A stretch of DNA of 64,000 nucleotides from Anomaloglossus baeobatrachus (GCF_048569485.1 NC_134358.1:219018128-219082127), one strand, 5' to 3'. Shown: positions 23,752-34,400, counted from the stretch's first letter. The notes: generated by a model not told the origin, from the sequence alone. Translations and numbers: made by a program.

Positions 23752-24945
23752 ATGTCTTCCAACAAACAAGAATTTATAAGGGAGGTGATTGATATGTATC
23801 GATCCCTGCCTTGTTTGTGGAAGATTAAGTCTGTCGATTATAGCAATCGATACAAGAAAAAGCAGGCCTATGAGCAGCTTGTTGAATTGTTCCAGAGGCA
23901 TAACCCTACTGAGACCATTACGACAGAGATTGTGCGAAAGAAAATCCAGGGTCTTCGCACCGTTTATAAAAAGGAACTAAATAAGGTGGAGAAGGCCAGC
24001 AAATCTGGTGCCGGAACGGAGGAACTTTATGTTCCAAAGCTTTGGTACTACGATTTGCTGGCCTTCATAAGAGACCAAGAGGTACCACATACAATAACAT
24101 CGCTGTCGTTTGGTCCCGGAACACAGCCTGAGGTCCGGTCTGACACCACAGTTGGAGATGTAAGTACCTTTGTGAAACTTTTGATGTACATGGCATTATT
24201 TAATTGAAAATAGTTACTACGGTTTTCTATGATTACTGTTGCAGATTTCAAAATGTATCCCTTCCAGTTCAGATAAGTATACTCCTTTACTAGTTTCTCC
24301 ACACTCTATTTTCATACCATGTAATGACATTTCATATCTTGTAGTACTAGTCTGCCCCTCCCATTAGTTTCCAGTGCATGTGTATCCCTGTGCCTGCTGC
24401 TCATGATATCTGAGTTTAACATCATTTTTATTGTTCCGCAGGATCGTTGTGAAGCTGGGCCAATAGCGACAGGTGGTGATGATGAAATTGCCGGGACTTC
24501 CGAGGAGACCGCAGAAGCTCCATTACCGCGGCGGATCTCCTCAACCCGTAAGAGGCAGCCGAACAACACATCATCAACAGACCTTATGGATATGGCGAAG
24601 AAAATCCTGGAGCAGCACAGCAGACCATCCATTTGCGGATTTGCCCAGCTTACGGATGAAAGACTCCGTAAGCTGGATGACAAACAAAGAGGTCATGTCG
24701 AAAGGGTCATGCTGGAGGCCCTCAACAAGGCGGCAGAGGGGAAACTCACAGACTCCTCAAAAGTGTGCGAAGTAGATCATCAACAACACTCTTCATGGGA
24801 CCAAGTGCCATGGATGAGGATGGAGCCTCGACCGCACCTCCAGCATGACCCCCCCGCACAGTATCCCATGTTCCCCCCAACGAACCAATTTTTCAGCCCA
24901 CAGAGGCAACATTTAAATGACTCTAGTAACCAATATCAAAATTGA
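23752..24945 (+). CDS. MADF-domain protein of the Harbinger element
   Basis: Two coding exons, 23752-24159 and 24442-24945, joined in phase 0 by GT-AG splicing (GAT|GTAAGT ... CCGCAG|GAT), giving 303 residues. Residues about 5-105 form a MADF domain (FIREVIDMYRSLPCLWKIKS, DYSNRYKKKQAYEQL, KKIQGLRTVYKKEL, LWYYDLLAFI), a Myb-related DNA-binding fold. A middle linker has a basic patch (RRISSTRKR), and residues about 200-240 form a BESS-like helical region (QLTDERLRKLDDKQR). The tail is Pro/Gln-rich. MADF proteins accompany PIF-like transposases in insects; a role in bringing transposase to DNA or to the nucleus is inferred. The ATG lies directly after a splice acceptor. No stops or shifts are seen. 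AATAAA follows at 25014. Confidence 0.85.
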
Positions 24946-25013
24946 TAGTTTTTGTTTTTTGTTATAATATTTATGCTGTTTTTGTTGTTGTTTAAGCAAT
25001 GTTAGGGAATTGT

Positions 25014-25019
25014 AATAAA
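25014..25019 (+). terminator. Poly(A) signal of the MADF gene
   Basis: AATAAA 69 bases after the stop codon, in an AT-rich 3' UTR. Confidence 0.7.
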
Positions 25020-25359
25020 AAATGTCTTTGATTTCAAACTTTTGTACAGCTTTCATGAATTCTGCATAACATTATTCACGGGGTAAAGGGATGGGTGGAG
25101 GTCAGGGTCGCCATCATGGCACAACTCTACAGATGCACATATATAATGTGTGTGTGTGGGTGTTTTTTTTTGTTTTTTTAATTAAGAATGTTTTTGTGGG
25201 TTCTTTGTTTTAAAGCTGTGATGGGGAACATAGTGCTCTCCCTGCTGCCTTACAGTGCTGTCACCTAATGCTCTCCGAGCTGCCTTCTAGTGCTGTCACT
25301 GTCAGTGCTGTTTGTGTTATGCCACCTACAGCTCTTTGTGCTGCCACCTATTGCTGTGT

Positions 25360-26260
25360 CGCCCAGGGATTGGGGGGGAAATGAGATCCTGGCCAAGTGG
25401 TTACTTCTGCAGGTATCCCGGTGTCGTGACCCGGTCTGTAATGTCAAGCTCCCAAAAAAGAGGGGGATTAGGTAGGGGGAATTGTCTGTCACGCCACCTG
25501 TGGGTTGCGTTGATAAGGTGGTGGCACCGCCACTGCCTCTGGGGACCGTGCCCGGGACTGATGGTGTGGGGCAGCTAGGTGGGATACCCTCCACGGGTAG
25601 GGGGATTTATAGTCCCAGGGCCCAATTGGGAGAGGTAGTTTGTAGAGTGACGGGTACAGTCCTCGCCTTGTACCGGGTGGTGCAGGAGTACTCACAGTAT
25701 AAACCAATAACTAACCCCAGTCCAGTAATTAACCAAGTTGCTGGTAACAGGTGCCAACGGCCCGCTGCTGTGAAGACGGGTCCCACACCCGTGTGTGTAA
25801 TTCAGGTGATCTTTTCCTGCCCGAGGTATGTGTCTTCTTTTCACACTGGTCCGTACTGGGTCCCGACAGCTGGCACCCCTCTCCTGGTCCGCTTCGGGTC
25901 CCACAAGAGGCTGGCCCATTCCTGAGGCCGTGAGTACCACTCACCCCAGCCCCACACAGGGGCTGCTTATGTGACGCCCTGGACTAGCCAGGTGGTCTCA
26001 CAGGTAACATCACACACACACACACCCTCCCCTGGACAGTCAAGATCATTGAAAGAAAAAAAAAAACCTTGTTGCCACTCTACAGTCTTGATGTCCTCCT
26101 GTTTTCGTGGGGAGGGGGTGAGTGGGGTCTGATTGGCTGGTGTGTGTTTGTGTGTGGGAACCTCCCCAAGGGAGAGTTAAATCAGCATCAATAACATGTA
26201 TGCAGACCTCTGTAACACCCAGGTTTTGCCAGGGCGGCACAGTGCTCTTTGTGCTGCCAA
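25360..26260 (-). mobile_element. Ty3/gypsy-related LTR relic
   Basis: Shares wording and order with the LTR of the gypsy element at 53.5-54.7 kb. Shared features are a GTCACGCCACC block, a TGGCACCGCC block, a CACGGGTAGGGGG block followed by CCCAGGGCCCA, and a CGCCCTGGAC-type end. No coding region is attached, so it is a solo or fragmentary LTR, old and degraded. It lies inside the Harbinger element between the MADF and Myb/SANT genes. Confidence 0.5.
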
Positions 26261-26720
26261 CTACTGCTCAGGGTGATGTATATGCCCCATACTCTTAAGG
26301 GATGTATATGACGCAGCCTCTCCTGGGATGTATATGCCTCAGTGTTTCCTGTGATGTATGTGCCCTAGCTTCTCCTGTGTTGTGTATGCCCCCAGCCTCT
26401 CCAGACCAAGACAAACATGGAAATGTAGTGGTGAGAATCAAAATGATCAATCTCACCGAACATCACAGTCTCTCCAGCCACCACTCTGGGGCTGATTTCA
26501 TTAATTATTTTAACAAATATAGCCTGGTCGTGTTCAAGTTGATAATTTGGTGTGGCCCCCGTTGGTTGGTAGAAAATTCCAAATGGTCCCCGGCAGTAAA
26601 TAGGTTCCCAAACCCTGTTTGAAAGTTTTGTCCAAAAATGTAAGCAACAGCGAAAATAAACTAGAAAGATTTATGTGACATACAAAACAAAAAAAAAAAT
26701 TAAATCACAAACATTCACAT

Positions 26721-29700
26721 TTAGTGGCCCTGCTGTTGGGCTGCCAAAAACTGTTCCAGCATCTCCCCATGACGCCGGACGGCTTCGGACAAACGCCGTT
26801 GCGATTCCACCAGGTCCTGTAGTGTGGGGATTTCTGTGGAGGGAATGGGAAAAGTTAACCATCCTTGTTCCAACATCGAACTGTCAGGTATATGTTTTTT
26901 GTTGACCACTTACGGTTCTGGGGTTCATCACCTTCTTCCTCTGAGGCGCTGATGGCCCAACCAGATCCTGTGGCTAGGGAACACAAATCAAATATTAGTA
27001 CACGACAGCCCACCATCATTTAAACATCTTATGTGCGACAACTGAAATTTGTTGACCGTGTCGCACCTATGCTTTGTTCCTGTCACAAGTACTTACCCTT
27101 CTATACGACCATCCATACGTAAGAAGCGGGACGCAGGTAAGTTGCAGTTCATCATTCCCGGGGTGTCACACACTGCGATGTGTGCTGCCTCGGGAACATT
27201 GAGCAACCAGACGTTCAATTTTTAGTAATTGAACGACGTGTATGCGATGAACGGTTATTCGTTTAATCGTAATCGCATGTAGGTTTTACAGACTACAATA
27301 TCTCTAACGATGCCGGATGTGCATCACTTACAACGTGACCCCGCCGACACATCGGTAGATATATTGTAGCATGTAAAGCCCGTGTATAGCCTGCTTTTTT
27401 ACGTATGTTTGACAAACCTTTTTCTAGGGGCACCAGACACATGGGGACCACTTGCCTCAAAGCAGCAGACATGCTGCATTCATTGGAAAAACAAGGCACA
27501 AAAATCAATCACTTAAATTCTTCTATTTTATTCTGTTCTGTAAATAGTTGCACTCAAGGCTTCTAATGTCACTCTGATATGCACCGAGATAACAATGATA
27601 ATCAGAGATGCAAATGCAAAGAGAAAATAAACCCATTATACCCCAGGAGCATTGAAGTTTTTAGGTATCTGAAATTTACCTATGATCAAGTTAGATAATT
27701 AGCTCTTTTTCGCCACCTTGACCCTCTGATATGCACACTAGATATCTTGGTATAATGTAATTATTTTCTTTAGATATGCACTGAGATAACAATGATAATC
27801 AGGTCAATGGACAATACTCCAAACGCGATTACACAGCATGGTTTATTGCGAAATGGTTTTTGTAAAGACTGGCACAGTGTTGATCAAATCCTAATATATG
27901 CAAAGAGTAAATAATCCCATTACCCCAGGAGCATTGACGTTTTTAGGTATCTGAAATTTACCTATGGTCAAGTTTGCATACCATACCTTTTACAAAGGAT
28001 AATTAGCTCTTTTTCGCCACCTTGTCCCTCTGATATGCACACTAGATATCTCGGTATAATGTGATTATTTTCTTTGCAATATATTGCATTTGAACTACAC
28101 TGTGCTTTCCAAACAACCTTGTTCTAATCGCGTTTGGAGCATTGTCCAGTCATCTGACTATCCTTCTTATCTCGTTGCATATCTGAGTGAGCAAGTTTAG
28201 AAGCCATATGTGTGTGTATATTTCTAGTGCATATGTTTCAGAAATAAATCCCCTCCTTTGGGTCCTCGCCAAACTACCTCATATTTTACACAATTGTATT
28301 ATTATTCTTTGTAAATTTTATATAAATTAAGATTATTTTTTTTTATTTTAATGATTGGTCATTGGCATTTTGTGCCATGTTTTTCCAATTGTAATCACTG
28401 GGTCACCAGTGTCGGGGAAGAATATCACAGTTAATGTCCATGTTATGAAAGTATGTATGCTGCATTCATTGCTGCACTTATGCATGCGTGGGGAGTGGGT
28501 GACAGGTCCTCGATAACTCGTTCAGCACCCATGTGTTCTATTATTTTTGTTTTACTGATTTTTTTCAATACCTTTCATTTTTCCACCAGACAGAACTTTT
28601 CAGATTTTTCAGTCAATGTTCCCATATGTTTTCTGCGGGAACCTCACACTACTTTTTATTGCTGTAAGCTGCGTCCAACACCATTAAAGGGGGCTTGACA
28701 CACTACGACATTGCAAATATAAGTCGATGGCATCACGGAATTCTTGACGCACAACCGGCCGCATTAGCGATGCCGTCTGTTGCGTGTGACTCCGATGAGC
28801 GATTTTGCATCGTTGAAAAAACGTGCAAAAACGCTAATCGGCGACATGGGTGTCCATTCTCAAAAATCGTGAATGCAGCAGTAACGAAGTTGTTCCTCGT
28901 TCCTGCGGCAGCACACATCGCTGAGTGTGACGCCACAGGAACGAGGAAGCTCCCCTTCCATGCCTCCCGGCCACATGGACGCCACATGGACCGCCCCCTT
29001 AGAAAGACACCGTCGCCGGACAGGTAAGTATAGGTGACGGCTCTGGGCGATGTTGTGCCCGTGCCGGGCAGCGATTTGCCCGTGCCGCACAACAGATGGG
29101 GTCGGGTACCCACAGTAGCGATATCGGGACCGATATCGCAGTGTGTAAAGTAGCCTGTAGGCCAGGGGTGGGCAATTAATGTTCCCATGGGGCCGCATGA
29201 GAAATTGGGATGGTTTTAGAGGGCCGGACTAATATAATTAACTCAGTTTTACCCAATACTGTATATAGCATATATACTATCCTTCATACACAAACAGTAA
29301 GTTATGGACTGTGTGACCCCTCGTGGCCCTGCACGCACACCTATCCTTTTTTTCTCTGGCAGCACAGGTGTCACACGGATCGCACACTGATGTGATCTGT
29401 GTGACATCAGTGTGACAAATACCAGAGAAAACACGGGTCTTTTTAATAAAAAGATTTTCTATATTTACCTCTCTCCAGCGCTGCTGTCTCTGGCTCTGCT
29501 GCCTCCCGCTCCTTATCGATGGTAATTATACTCACTGAATATTCACTGCAGTGAGCAGCTGGAAGCAGGGACAGTGCTGGGGACCGCATCGCTGGGTGAG
29601 TATACAGGTGTGTGTGTGTGTGTTGAGAACCTAGAAGCCGGAGCATCTCGGGGACTCGTCACAGTTCCCAATGAACTCTGATGAACCCATGAAGCTGTAG

Positions 29701-31213
29701 CGTGGGTGTCGCAGGATGGTCATCAAAGTTCATTGGAAACTCTGATGACCTCCTGGAGGCCACTGTGCTTGCAGAATACTCACCTGTCCCTGCGTTGATG
29801 CCCTCAACGGTGCTGTGCCCGGTGCTGTCATCGCGCCGCTCCGGCTTCCAGGTCCTGAGTGCGGTGAATAATCAATGAATGAGCAGTGGTCAGGAGCGGG
29901 AGGCAGCAGAGCTGAAGAAAGCAGGTAAATATGGAAAATCTTTTTATTTCACAGACTCGTGCTTTCGCCGGTACCTGACACATGTATGCAAACAGGTACC
30001 GGAGAAACGCAATCAGGCCCTGTAATGGCGGAATGGCGCTGCAGGGGGCGGGGAGAGAGCACGTGGTACCACTCGCAGTTACGGGCTTTACGATCATCTA
30101 TGGTCGCTGCAACGTCACAGAATATGGTGACGTTGCAGCGACGTCGTTGTCGTCGTCGTTTAGTGTGACACCAGCTTTACTCTCTGCACGCACGCACACA
30201 TACATACACACACGCTATAGACATATATACACAAACAATCCCCATATACTACATCACTACACCCCCATATACACCTGTAATATACATCACTACACCCCTA
30301 TATCCACCTGTAATATACATCACTACACCCGGGCTCCCGCTGACAACCTTCTTCTCTTGTACGGCTCCCCGCTGAGCTGCCTCCTCTCTCCGTACGGGGT
30401 CCGGCTGCTGCATCTTCCTCTCCTGCCGGGGCGGGAACTTTTCAAATGACACACACGCGCGCCGTACTGACGACATCAGGGCGCGTGCGTGTGTGTCACA
30501 GAGAAAGTGCCGGCAGGAAACAGAGGACAGATTCCTGTCTTCCGCTGTTGCACTGTGCGGTGCTGCAGTATCAGTCCTCTGTTCCCTGCCGGCACGCAGC
30601 GTGTGATGAGGGCAATCTGACCACAGGCCGCCCGGAGCCTGGAGCTCTGGACAACACGTCAGATTGCCCTCATCAGTGACCGGCCAGCAAGGATGCCCGG
30701 AGCCAGGCGGGCCGGTCACAGAGAGTAGGCGGGCCGGATGTGGCCCGCGGGCCGCCCCTTGCCCAGGTATGCTCTAGGCCATAAAAGGTGATCCTACAAT
30801 ATATTTTTGGGGATATTAGATTTAACATGTTTACTAAATGGTAACACCGATGTTTAGATCCATGATCCATGAACCATAAAGCCATGGGTTGTTCATGGGT
30901 AAACAAAACCGAACCGGACCAAAGCCGCTAAACAGCACTCACCATGACGCCTCTCGATGTCTGCTCGGATGCTGGCGAGGAGATCACTGGACTTATAGCG
31001 CAGGTCTGCCAGTTTCTTCCTAATTTGGGTTGTGGATCGCTCCACCCCAAATCGACGGGCCAGACCTCTATTAATTAGCCTCAGCACAGCCTGCTTATGA
31101 AGCATGGGATGGTCATGCTGTGCCTCGCAGAAATAGTCTTTTTTGACCATCATTTTTACTAAATAACGGACCTCCACAGGCCCCCATGGAGAACTGCGAC
31201 TCCTAGCCGCCAT
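26721..31213 (-). CDS. Myb/SANT-like protein of the Harbinger element, spliced
   Basis: Three coding exons on the minus strand: 31213-30943, 26973-26914 and 26833-26721. All junctions are GT-AG with consistent phases, and the total of 444 bases gives 147 residues. The start MAARSRSSPW follows a good Kozak context (GGGAACATGG); an in-frame start 14 codons earlier is possible. Residues about 8-90 form a Myb/SANT-like trihelix (SPWGPVEVRYLVKMM, LARRFGVERSTTQIRKKLAD). A short acidic exon (SASEEEGDEPQ) and a C-terminal coiled coil (QRRLSEAVRRHGEMLEQFL) follow. This matches the accessory protein of vertebrate Harbinger elements, which helps the transposase enter the nucleus and bind DNA. The 4-kb first intron has swollen by insertion of MITEs and a hAT element. 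Confidence 0.8.
27120..27380 (-). mobile_element. Harbinger-type MITE fragment, copy 5
   Basis: In reverse orientation relative to copy 4. It shows GCCGGATGTGCATCACTTAC (inverse of the CGCACATCCGGC core), a CGCGATGTGTGCTGCC-like block near 27176, and an end close to TGTAGCATGTAAAGCCCG. The other end is not clear. It lies in the Myb/SANT intron. Confidence 0.6.
27574..28150. repeat. Direct repeat pair with inverted sub-ends
   Basis: About 160-180 bases starting ATGCAAAGAG at 27614 recur at 27896, sharing CCAGGAGCATTGA, TTTTTAGGTATCTGAAATTT and CTCTTTTTCGCCACCTTG. CAATACTCCAAACGCGATTA at 27811-27830 is the inverse of TAATCGCGTTTGGAGCATTG at 28117-28136, so the second copy lies in a segment with inverted ends. 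Probably a MITE plus a tandem duplication. Confidence 0.7.
28687..29156. mobile_element. Harbinger-type MITE, copy 6
   Basis: Follows TTA at 28684-28686; starts AAGGGGGCTTGACACACTAC and ends GCAGTGTGTAAAGTAGCC. It contains GACGCACAACCGGC and GCGGCAGCACACATCGCT, shared with the other copies. The right target duplication is blurred by the hAT element that starts six bases later. Confidence 0.75.
29163..30771. mobile_element. Non-autonomous hAT element
   Basis: Starts CAGGGGTGGGCAA and ends in the partial inverse TTGCCCAGGTATG. It is flanked by CTGTAGGC (29155-29162) and CTCTAGGC (30772-30779), an 8-bp hAT duplication with one mismatch. No transposase gene was found. The inside has an inverted repeat of about 75 bp (29438-29512 versus 29888-29945), a 33-bp tandem repeat near 30245-30330 and several GC-rich hairpins. 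The 86-bp Harbinger tip lies within it. Confidence 0.8.
30091..30176 (-). mobile_element. 86-bp Harbinger terminal unit flanked by TTA
   Basis: Reverse complement of 22650-22735 with two mismatches, flanked by TTA at 30088-30090 and 30177-30179. It has one true terminus (CCAGCT end). The other edge corresponds to the point in the parent element where an internal TTA follows. Confidence 0.85.
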
Positions 31214-31362
31214 GTTCCCGCCTCTGAGCATTAACAGAACATGTACGCCGCCCAACAGACTTCAAAGGCGACGTGAGCAACGTCATCACGTCACGTTCTG
31301 AACAACGTCGCAATAGCGATCCCGCTAGCGGTCTCGTTGTCAACGAGCCACTCGAACCGCGT

Positions 31363-31495
31363 CACAGTAGCGTTCCCGTTCGTGAAACTAGCGGTCTGAA
31401 TAAAGCTATCACAGAGTCACAGTAGCGTTCCCGTTCGTGAAACTAGCGGTCTGAATAAAGCTAGCACAGAGTCACAGTAGCGTTCCCGTCTGCGA
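31363..31495. repeat. 55-bp tandem repeat upstream of the Myb/SANT gene
   Basis: Copies start at 31363, 31418 and 31473 (partial) with CACAGTAGCGTTCCCGT...CTAGCGGTCTGAATAAAGC. They lie 150-280 bases upstream of the minus-strand start codon, so they could carry promoter elements. Confidence 0.9.
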
Positions 31496-31604
31496 TCCCG
31501 GCTGTAACCGAGTCAGATAGCAAAAGGCATAGATAGCACTTAAATCTTTGATTTATGTTTGTGTATTGGATTTTTGTGTTATGGAATTATGGAATGTAAA
31601 GTTA

Positions 31605-31935
31605 TGGAATATTCTTGTACATAGGGGCAGTATTATAGTAGTTATATTCTTGTACATAGGGGGCAGTATTAAAGTATTTATATTCTTGTACATAGGGGCA
31701 ATATTATAGTAGTTATATTCTTGTACATAGGGGGCAGTATTAAAGTATTTATATTCTTATGCATAGGTGGCAGTATTATAGTAGTTATATTCTTGTACAT
31801 AGGGGGCAGTATTAAAGTATTTATATTCTTGTGCATAGGTGGCAGTATTATAGTAGTTATATTCTTGTGCATAGGGGCAGTATTAAAGTATTTATATTCT
31901 TGTGCATAGGTTGCAGTATTATAGTAGTTATATTC
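31605..31935 (+). repeat. 35-bp minisatellite, about nine copies
   Basis: Same unit as at 23.1-23.7 kb (TATTCTTGTACATAGGGGCA plus GTATTATAGTAGTTA), alternating between two variants (TATAGTAGTTA and TAAAGTATTTA). Confidence 0.95.
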
Positions 31936-31943
31936 TTGTACAT

Positions 31944-32095
31944 CGGGGCAGGTGGGACACCACCGCTGTTGTTGTTGGGCACCCAGGGGAGAGGTAGTGG
32001 CAGCTGGATGTTAACCCCTCCGCGGGTAGGGAGGGTTGTCCCGGGGCCCAATGACTTTTTGCTGGGTATAGCAATGGCATAAAGTGTTAGTGGTA
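31944..32095 (-). mobile_element. Short gypsy-type LTR fragment
   Basis: GACACCACCGCTGTTG, CCGCGGGTAGGGAGGGTTG and CCCGGGGCCCAATGA match blocks of the LTR at 53.5-54.7 kb in the same order. Only about 150 bases remain. Confidence 0.55.
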
Positions 32096-32248
32096 TCATT
32101 TTGATTTACAAATCTATTATGGGAAGGAGAATAGAGCGGACATGCAATTATACTCGATGGGGTATCGGTACAGAGGACCTAAATGGTTGTTGGTACAAAT
32201 GGCAGTCAATGTAATAAAAGTCATCAACCATAATAGTATATATAACAT

Positions 32249-32254
32249 TTTATT
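32249..32254 (-). terminator. Poly(A) signal of the Harbinger transposase
   Basis: TTTATT on the plus strand (AATAAA on the minus strand), about 105 bases past the stop codon. Confidence 0.6.
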
Positions 32255-32358
32255 GAACAAATGCAAACATTATAAAATTCAGAAAGATTAAAATAAAACG
32301 GACAACAAAAATATATTATTAAAAAAACAGTATAGACAGCAAAATGCTCAGTAGGCCT

Positions 32359-33615
32359 CTATAACATCTGTTGCTGCCAACTTACAGCACCAGGACCATT
32401 AAAATATTGGCAGTAGTTTTCTCGGCAGGCCTTCGCATCATCCTTGTTTCTGCCATGTATGACCGGTTGAAGGCCTGCGATTGCGGGAGCGTTAGCACGC
32501 CACTCACCAAGAACCACTTCCCCATTTGTTGGTTCCACAGAGTCCACGAAACCAGGCGGACTGTACGCATTTACATCTTGACGACGAAGGAAGTTGTGCA
32601 GCGTGCAACAGGCCAAAACAACAGAGTCTATTGATTGTAGCTTTAGGTTAATCGGAGTGTGGAAAAGTCTGAAGCGGTTGGCCATGATCCCGAAGGCATT
32701 TTCTACTACCCGACGTGCCCTTGACAAGCGGTAATTGAAAATGCGTCTTTCCTGCGTAAGAGCGTTTTGTGGAAACGGTTTCAGAAGATTGGCATGAAGT
32801 GGGAAGGCTTCATCGCCGACAAAAACAAAATTAAGGTTTCCTGTGGTCTCAGAGTTGGGTGGCAAGTGCAGGGCACCGTTCTGCAAATGCTCACCAAATG
32901 CTGTGTGCTCCAAAACACCACCATCAGAAACCCTGCCGTTCATGCCAACATCGACATTTATGAATTCATAGTTTGCATTAACAAGGGCCATCATTATGAG
33001 GCTGAAATAGCCCTTGTAATTGTAAAAATAGGATCCGCTGTTCCGTGGTTGCGTGATGCGCACATGTTTTCCATCCAAAGCCCCACCACAGTTTGGGAAC
33101 TGCCAGAGCTGCTCAAAATCCTTGGCAATTTTATTCCATGCCTCCACTGTTTTAGGAAATTGATTATCGCTGCGTAGACTGCGAACAATTGCATTACATG
33201 TCTCAGGAATTATTACGCTGAGCAGGGACCTTGAAACAGCAGCAGAAAAATGCAAGTCTTGGAGGGAGCGTCCTGTGGCCAGGAATCGCAGTGTGACTGC
33301 CAATCTTTCATCTGGGGGGACGGCAGCACGCATCTTTGTATCCTTTCGTTGAATGAGTGGCGTAACTCTTTCCAGTAACATTTTGAAGGATTCCTCTGAC
33401 ATCCGCAGATAGTTGCGGAAATCATGAGGATCCTTCTCCTGCAGCTCTCTGATAAGTTGCATGTGTGACAATTCGGACCTCCTCTGCAGCCACTCTCTGG
33501 TCCACATGCGACGCTTTCGCTTTGAACGCCTCTCTAGCATCCGTGCCTCATCTTGTCGCCGAGCTTCCTCCACCAGCATTGCAGCAACTACAACAGCACA
33601 CTGCATTTCATCCAT
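32359..33615 (-). CDS. PIF/Harbinger DDE transposase, intact
   Basis: One uninterrupted coding exon of 418 residues from ATG 33615 (MDEMQCAVVV). The ATG lies ten bases after a splice acceptor at 33626-33628. Residues about 28-50 are strongly basic, and residues 55-140 form the helical region found before the catalytic domain (ESFKMLLERVTPLI, AVTLRFLATGRSLQDLHF). The DDE_4-type catalytic core has Asp181 (GALDGKHV), Asp268 (FVGDEAFPL) and Glu305 (RRVVENAFGI), with 36 residues between the last two as expected for Harbinger. It would excise the element and insert it at TTA/TAA. It probably needs the Myb/SANT partner, as known for vertebrate Harbingers. Human HARBI1 is a domesticated relative. All key residues are present and there are no stops. 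Confidence 0.93.
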   Translation of the reverse strand: MDEMQCAVVVAAMLVEEARRQDEARMLERRSKRKRRMWTREWLQRRSELSHMQLIRELQEKDPHDFRNYLRMSEESFKMLLERVTPLIQRKDTKMRAAVPPDERLAVTLRFLATGRSLQDLHFSAAVSRSLLSVIIPETCNAIVRSLRSDNQFPKTVEAWNKIAKDFEQLWQFPNCGGALDGKHVRITQPRNSGSYFYNYKGYFSLIMMALVNANYEFINVDVGMNGRVSDGGVLEHTAFGEHLQNGALHLPPNSETTGNLNFVFVGDEAFPLHANLLKPFPQNALTQERRIFNYRLSRARRVVENAFGIMANRFRLFHTPINLKLQSIDSVVLACCTLHNFLRRQDVNAYSPPGFVDSVEPTNGEVVLGEWRANAPAIAGLQPVIHGRNKDDAKACRENYCQYFNGPGAVSWQQQML

Positions 33616-33734
33616 GATGTGCAAACTGCAAAAATAAAACGAAATAAGAGAATTTTCAACAATATGTATGTATATTCCTATATACCGGAATCTAAAAGCT
33701 AAAATACTTCCAGCTATGTAAATAAATTAATATA

Positions 33735-34130
33735 ACAACTATAATACTGCCCCCTATATACAAGAATATAAGTACTATAATACTGCCCCCTATATGCAAC
33801 AATATAACAACTATAAAACTGCTCACTATATACAAGAATCTAAGTACTACAATACTGCCCCCTATATACAAGAATAAAAGTACTATAATACTGCCCCCTA
33901 TATGCAACAATATAACAACTATAATACTGCCCCCTATATCCAAGAATATAACTACTATAATACTGACCCAGAATACAACTATAATGTTGCCCACTATATC
34001 CAAGAATATAACTACTGCTCCCTGTGTATAAGAATATAAATATTATAATATTGGTTCCCTAAGTACAAGAATTCAAGTAGTACAATACTGTTCCCGTATA
34101 CAAAAGTACTATCCTATATACAACAATTTC
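33735..34130 (-). repeat. 35-bp minisatellite, inverted orientation
   Basis: About ten copies of TATAATACTGCCCCCTATAT plus ACAAGAATATAACTAC, the reverse complement of the unit at 23.1 and 31.6 kb. It fills the 5' UTR intron of the transposase gene. Confidence 0.95.
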
Positions 34131-34143
34131 AAAGCATACCTAC

Positions 34144-34400
34144 CTTTTCAATCACAAGGTCTGATAAGAGGTCTGATGAAAGATCCAGAAAACACGACAC
34201 ACTAGCGACGCCAAACAGAGAATGTAGTTCGTAGAACAAAAAATAGAACTTAAAGAATGAAATCACAGTGACGCCTTCGGCAAGGTACCCAATCGGAACG
34301 CTGTTGTAACCACCAATCGGAGTCGTAGGGGCGTTGCAAAATAGAGCGCAAAAACACGCCCTTATCCTGCCTTCAGCCCTACGTCACTGTTTTCAGCGTC
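34144..34400 (-). promoter_or_regulatory. Probable 5' UTR exon and promoter of the transposase gene
   Basis: On the minus strand a segment ends ATTGAAAAG followed by the donor GTAGGT (34138-34143). Upstream are two ACCCAATCGGA / ACCAATCGGAG blocks (CCAAT boxes, about 34288-34325). It mirrors the arrangement at the MADF end. Confidence 0.5.

Noticed and set aside
31605-31935. Regular repeats that might suggest a CRISPR array
   Set aside because: There are no unique spacers, the units are contiguous, and the DNA is vertebrate. It is a minisatellite.
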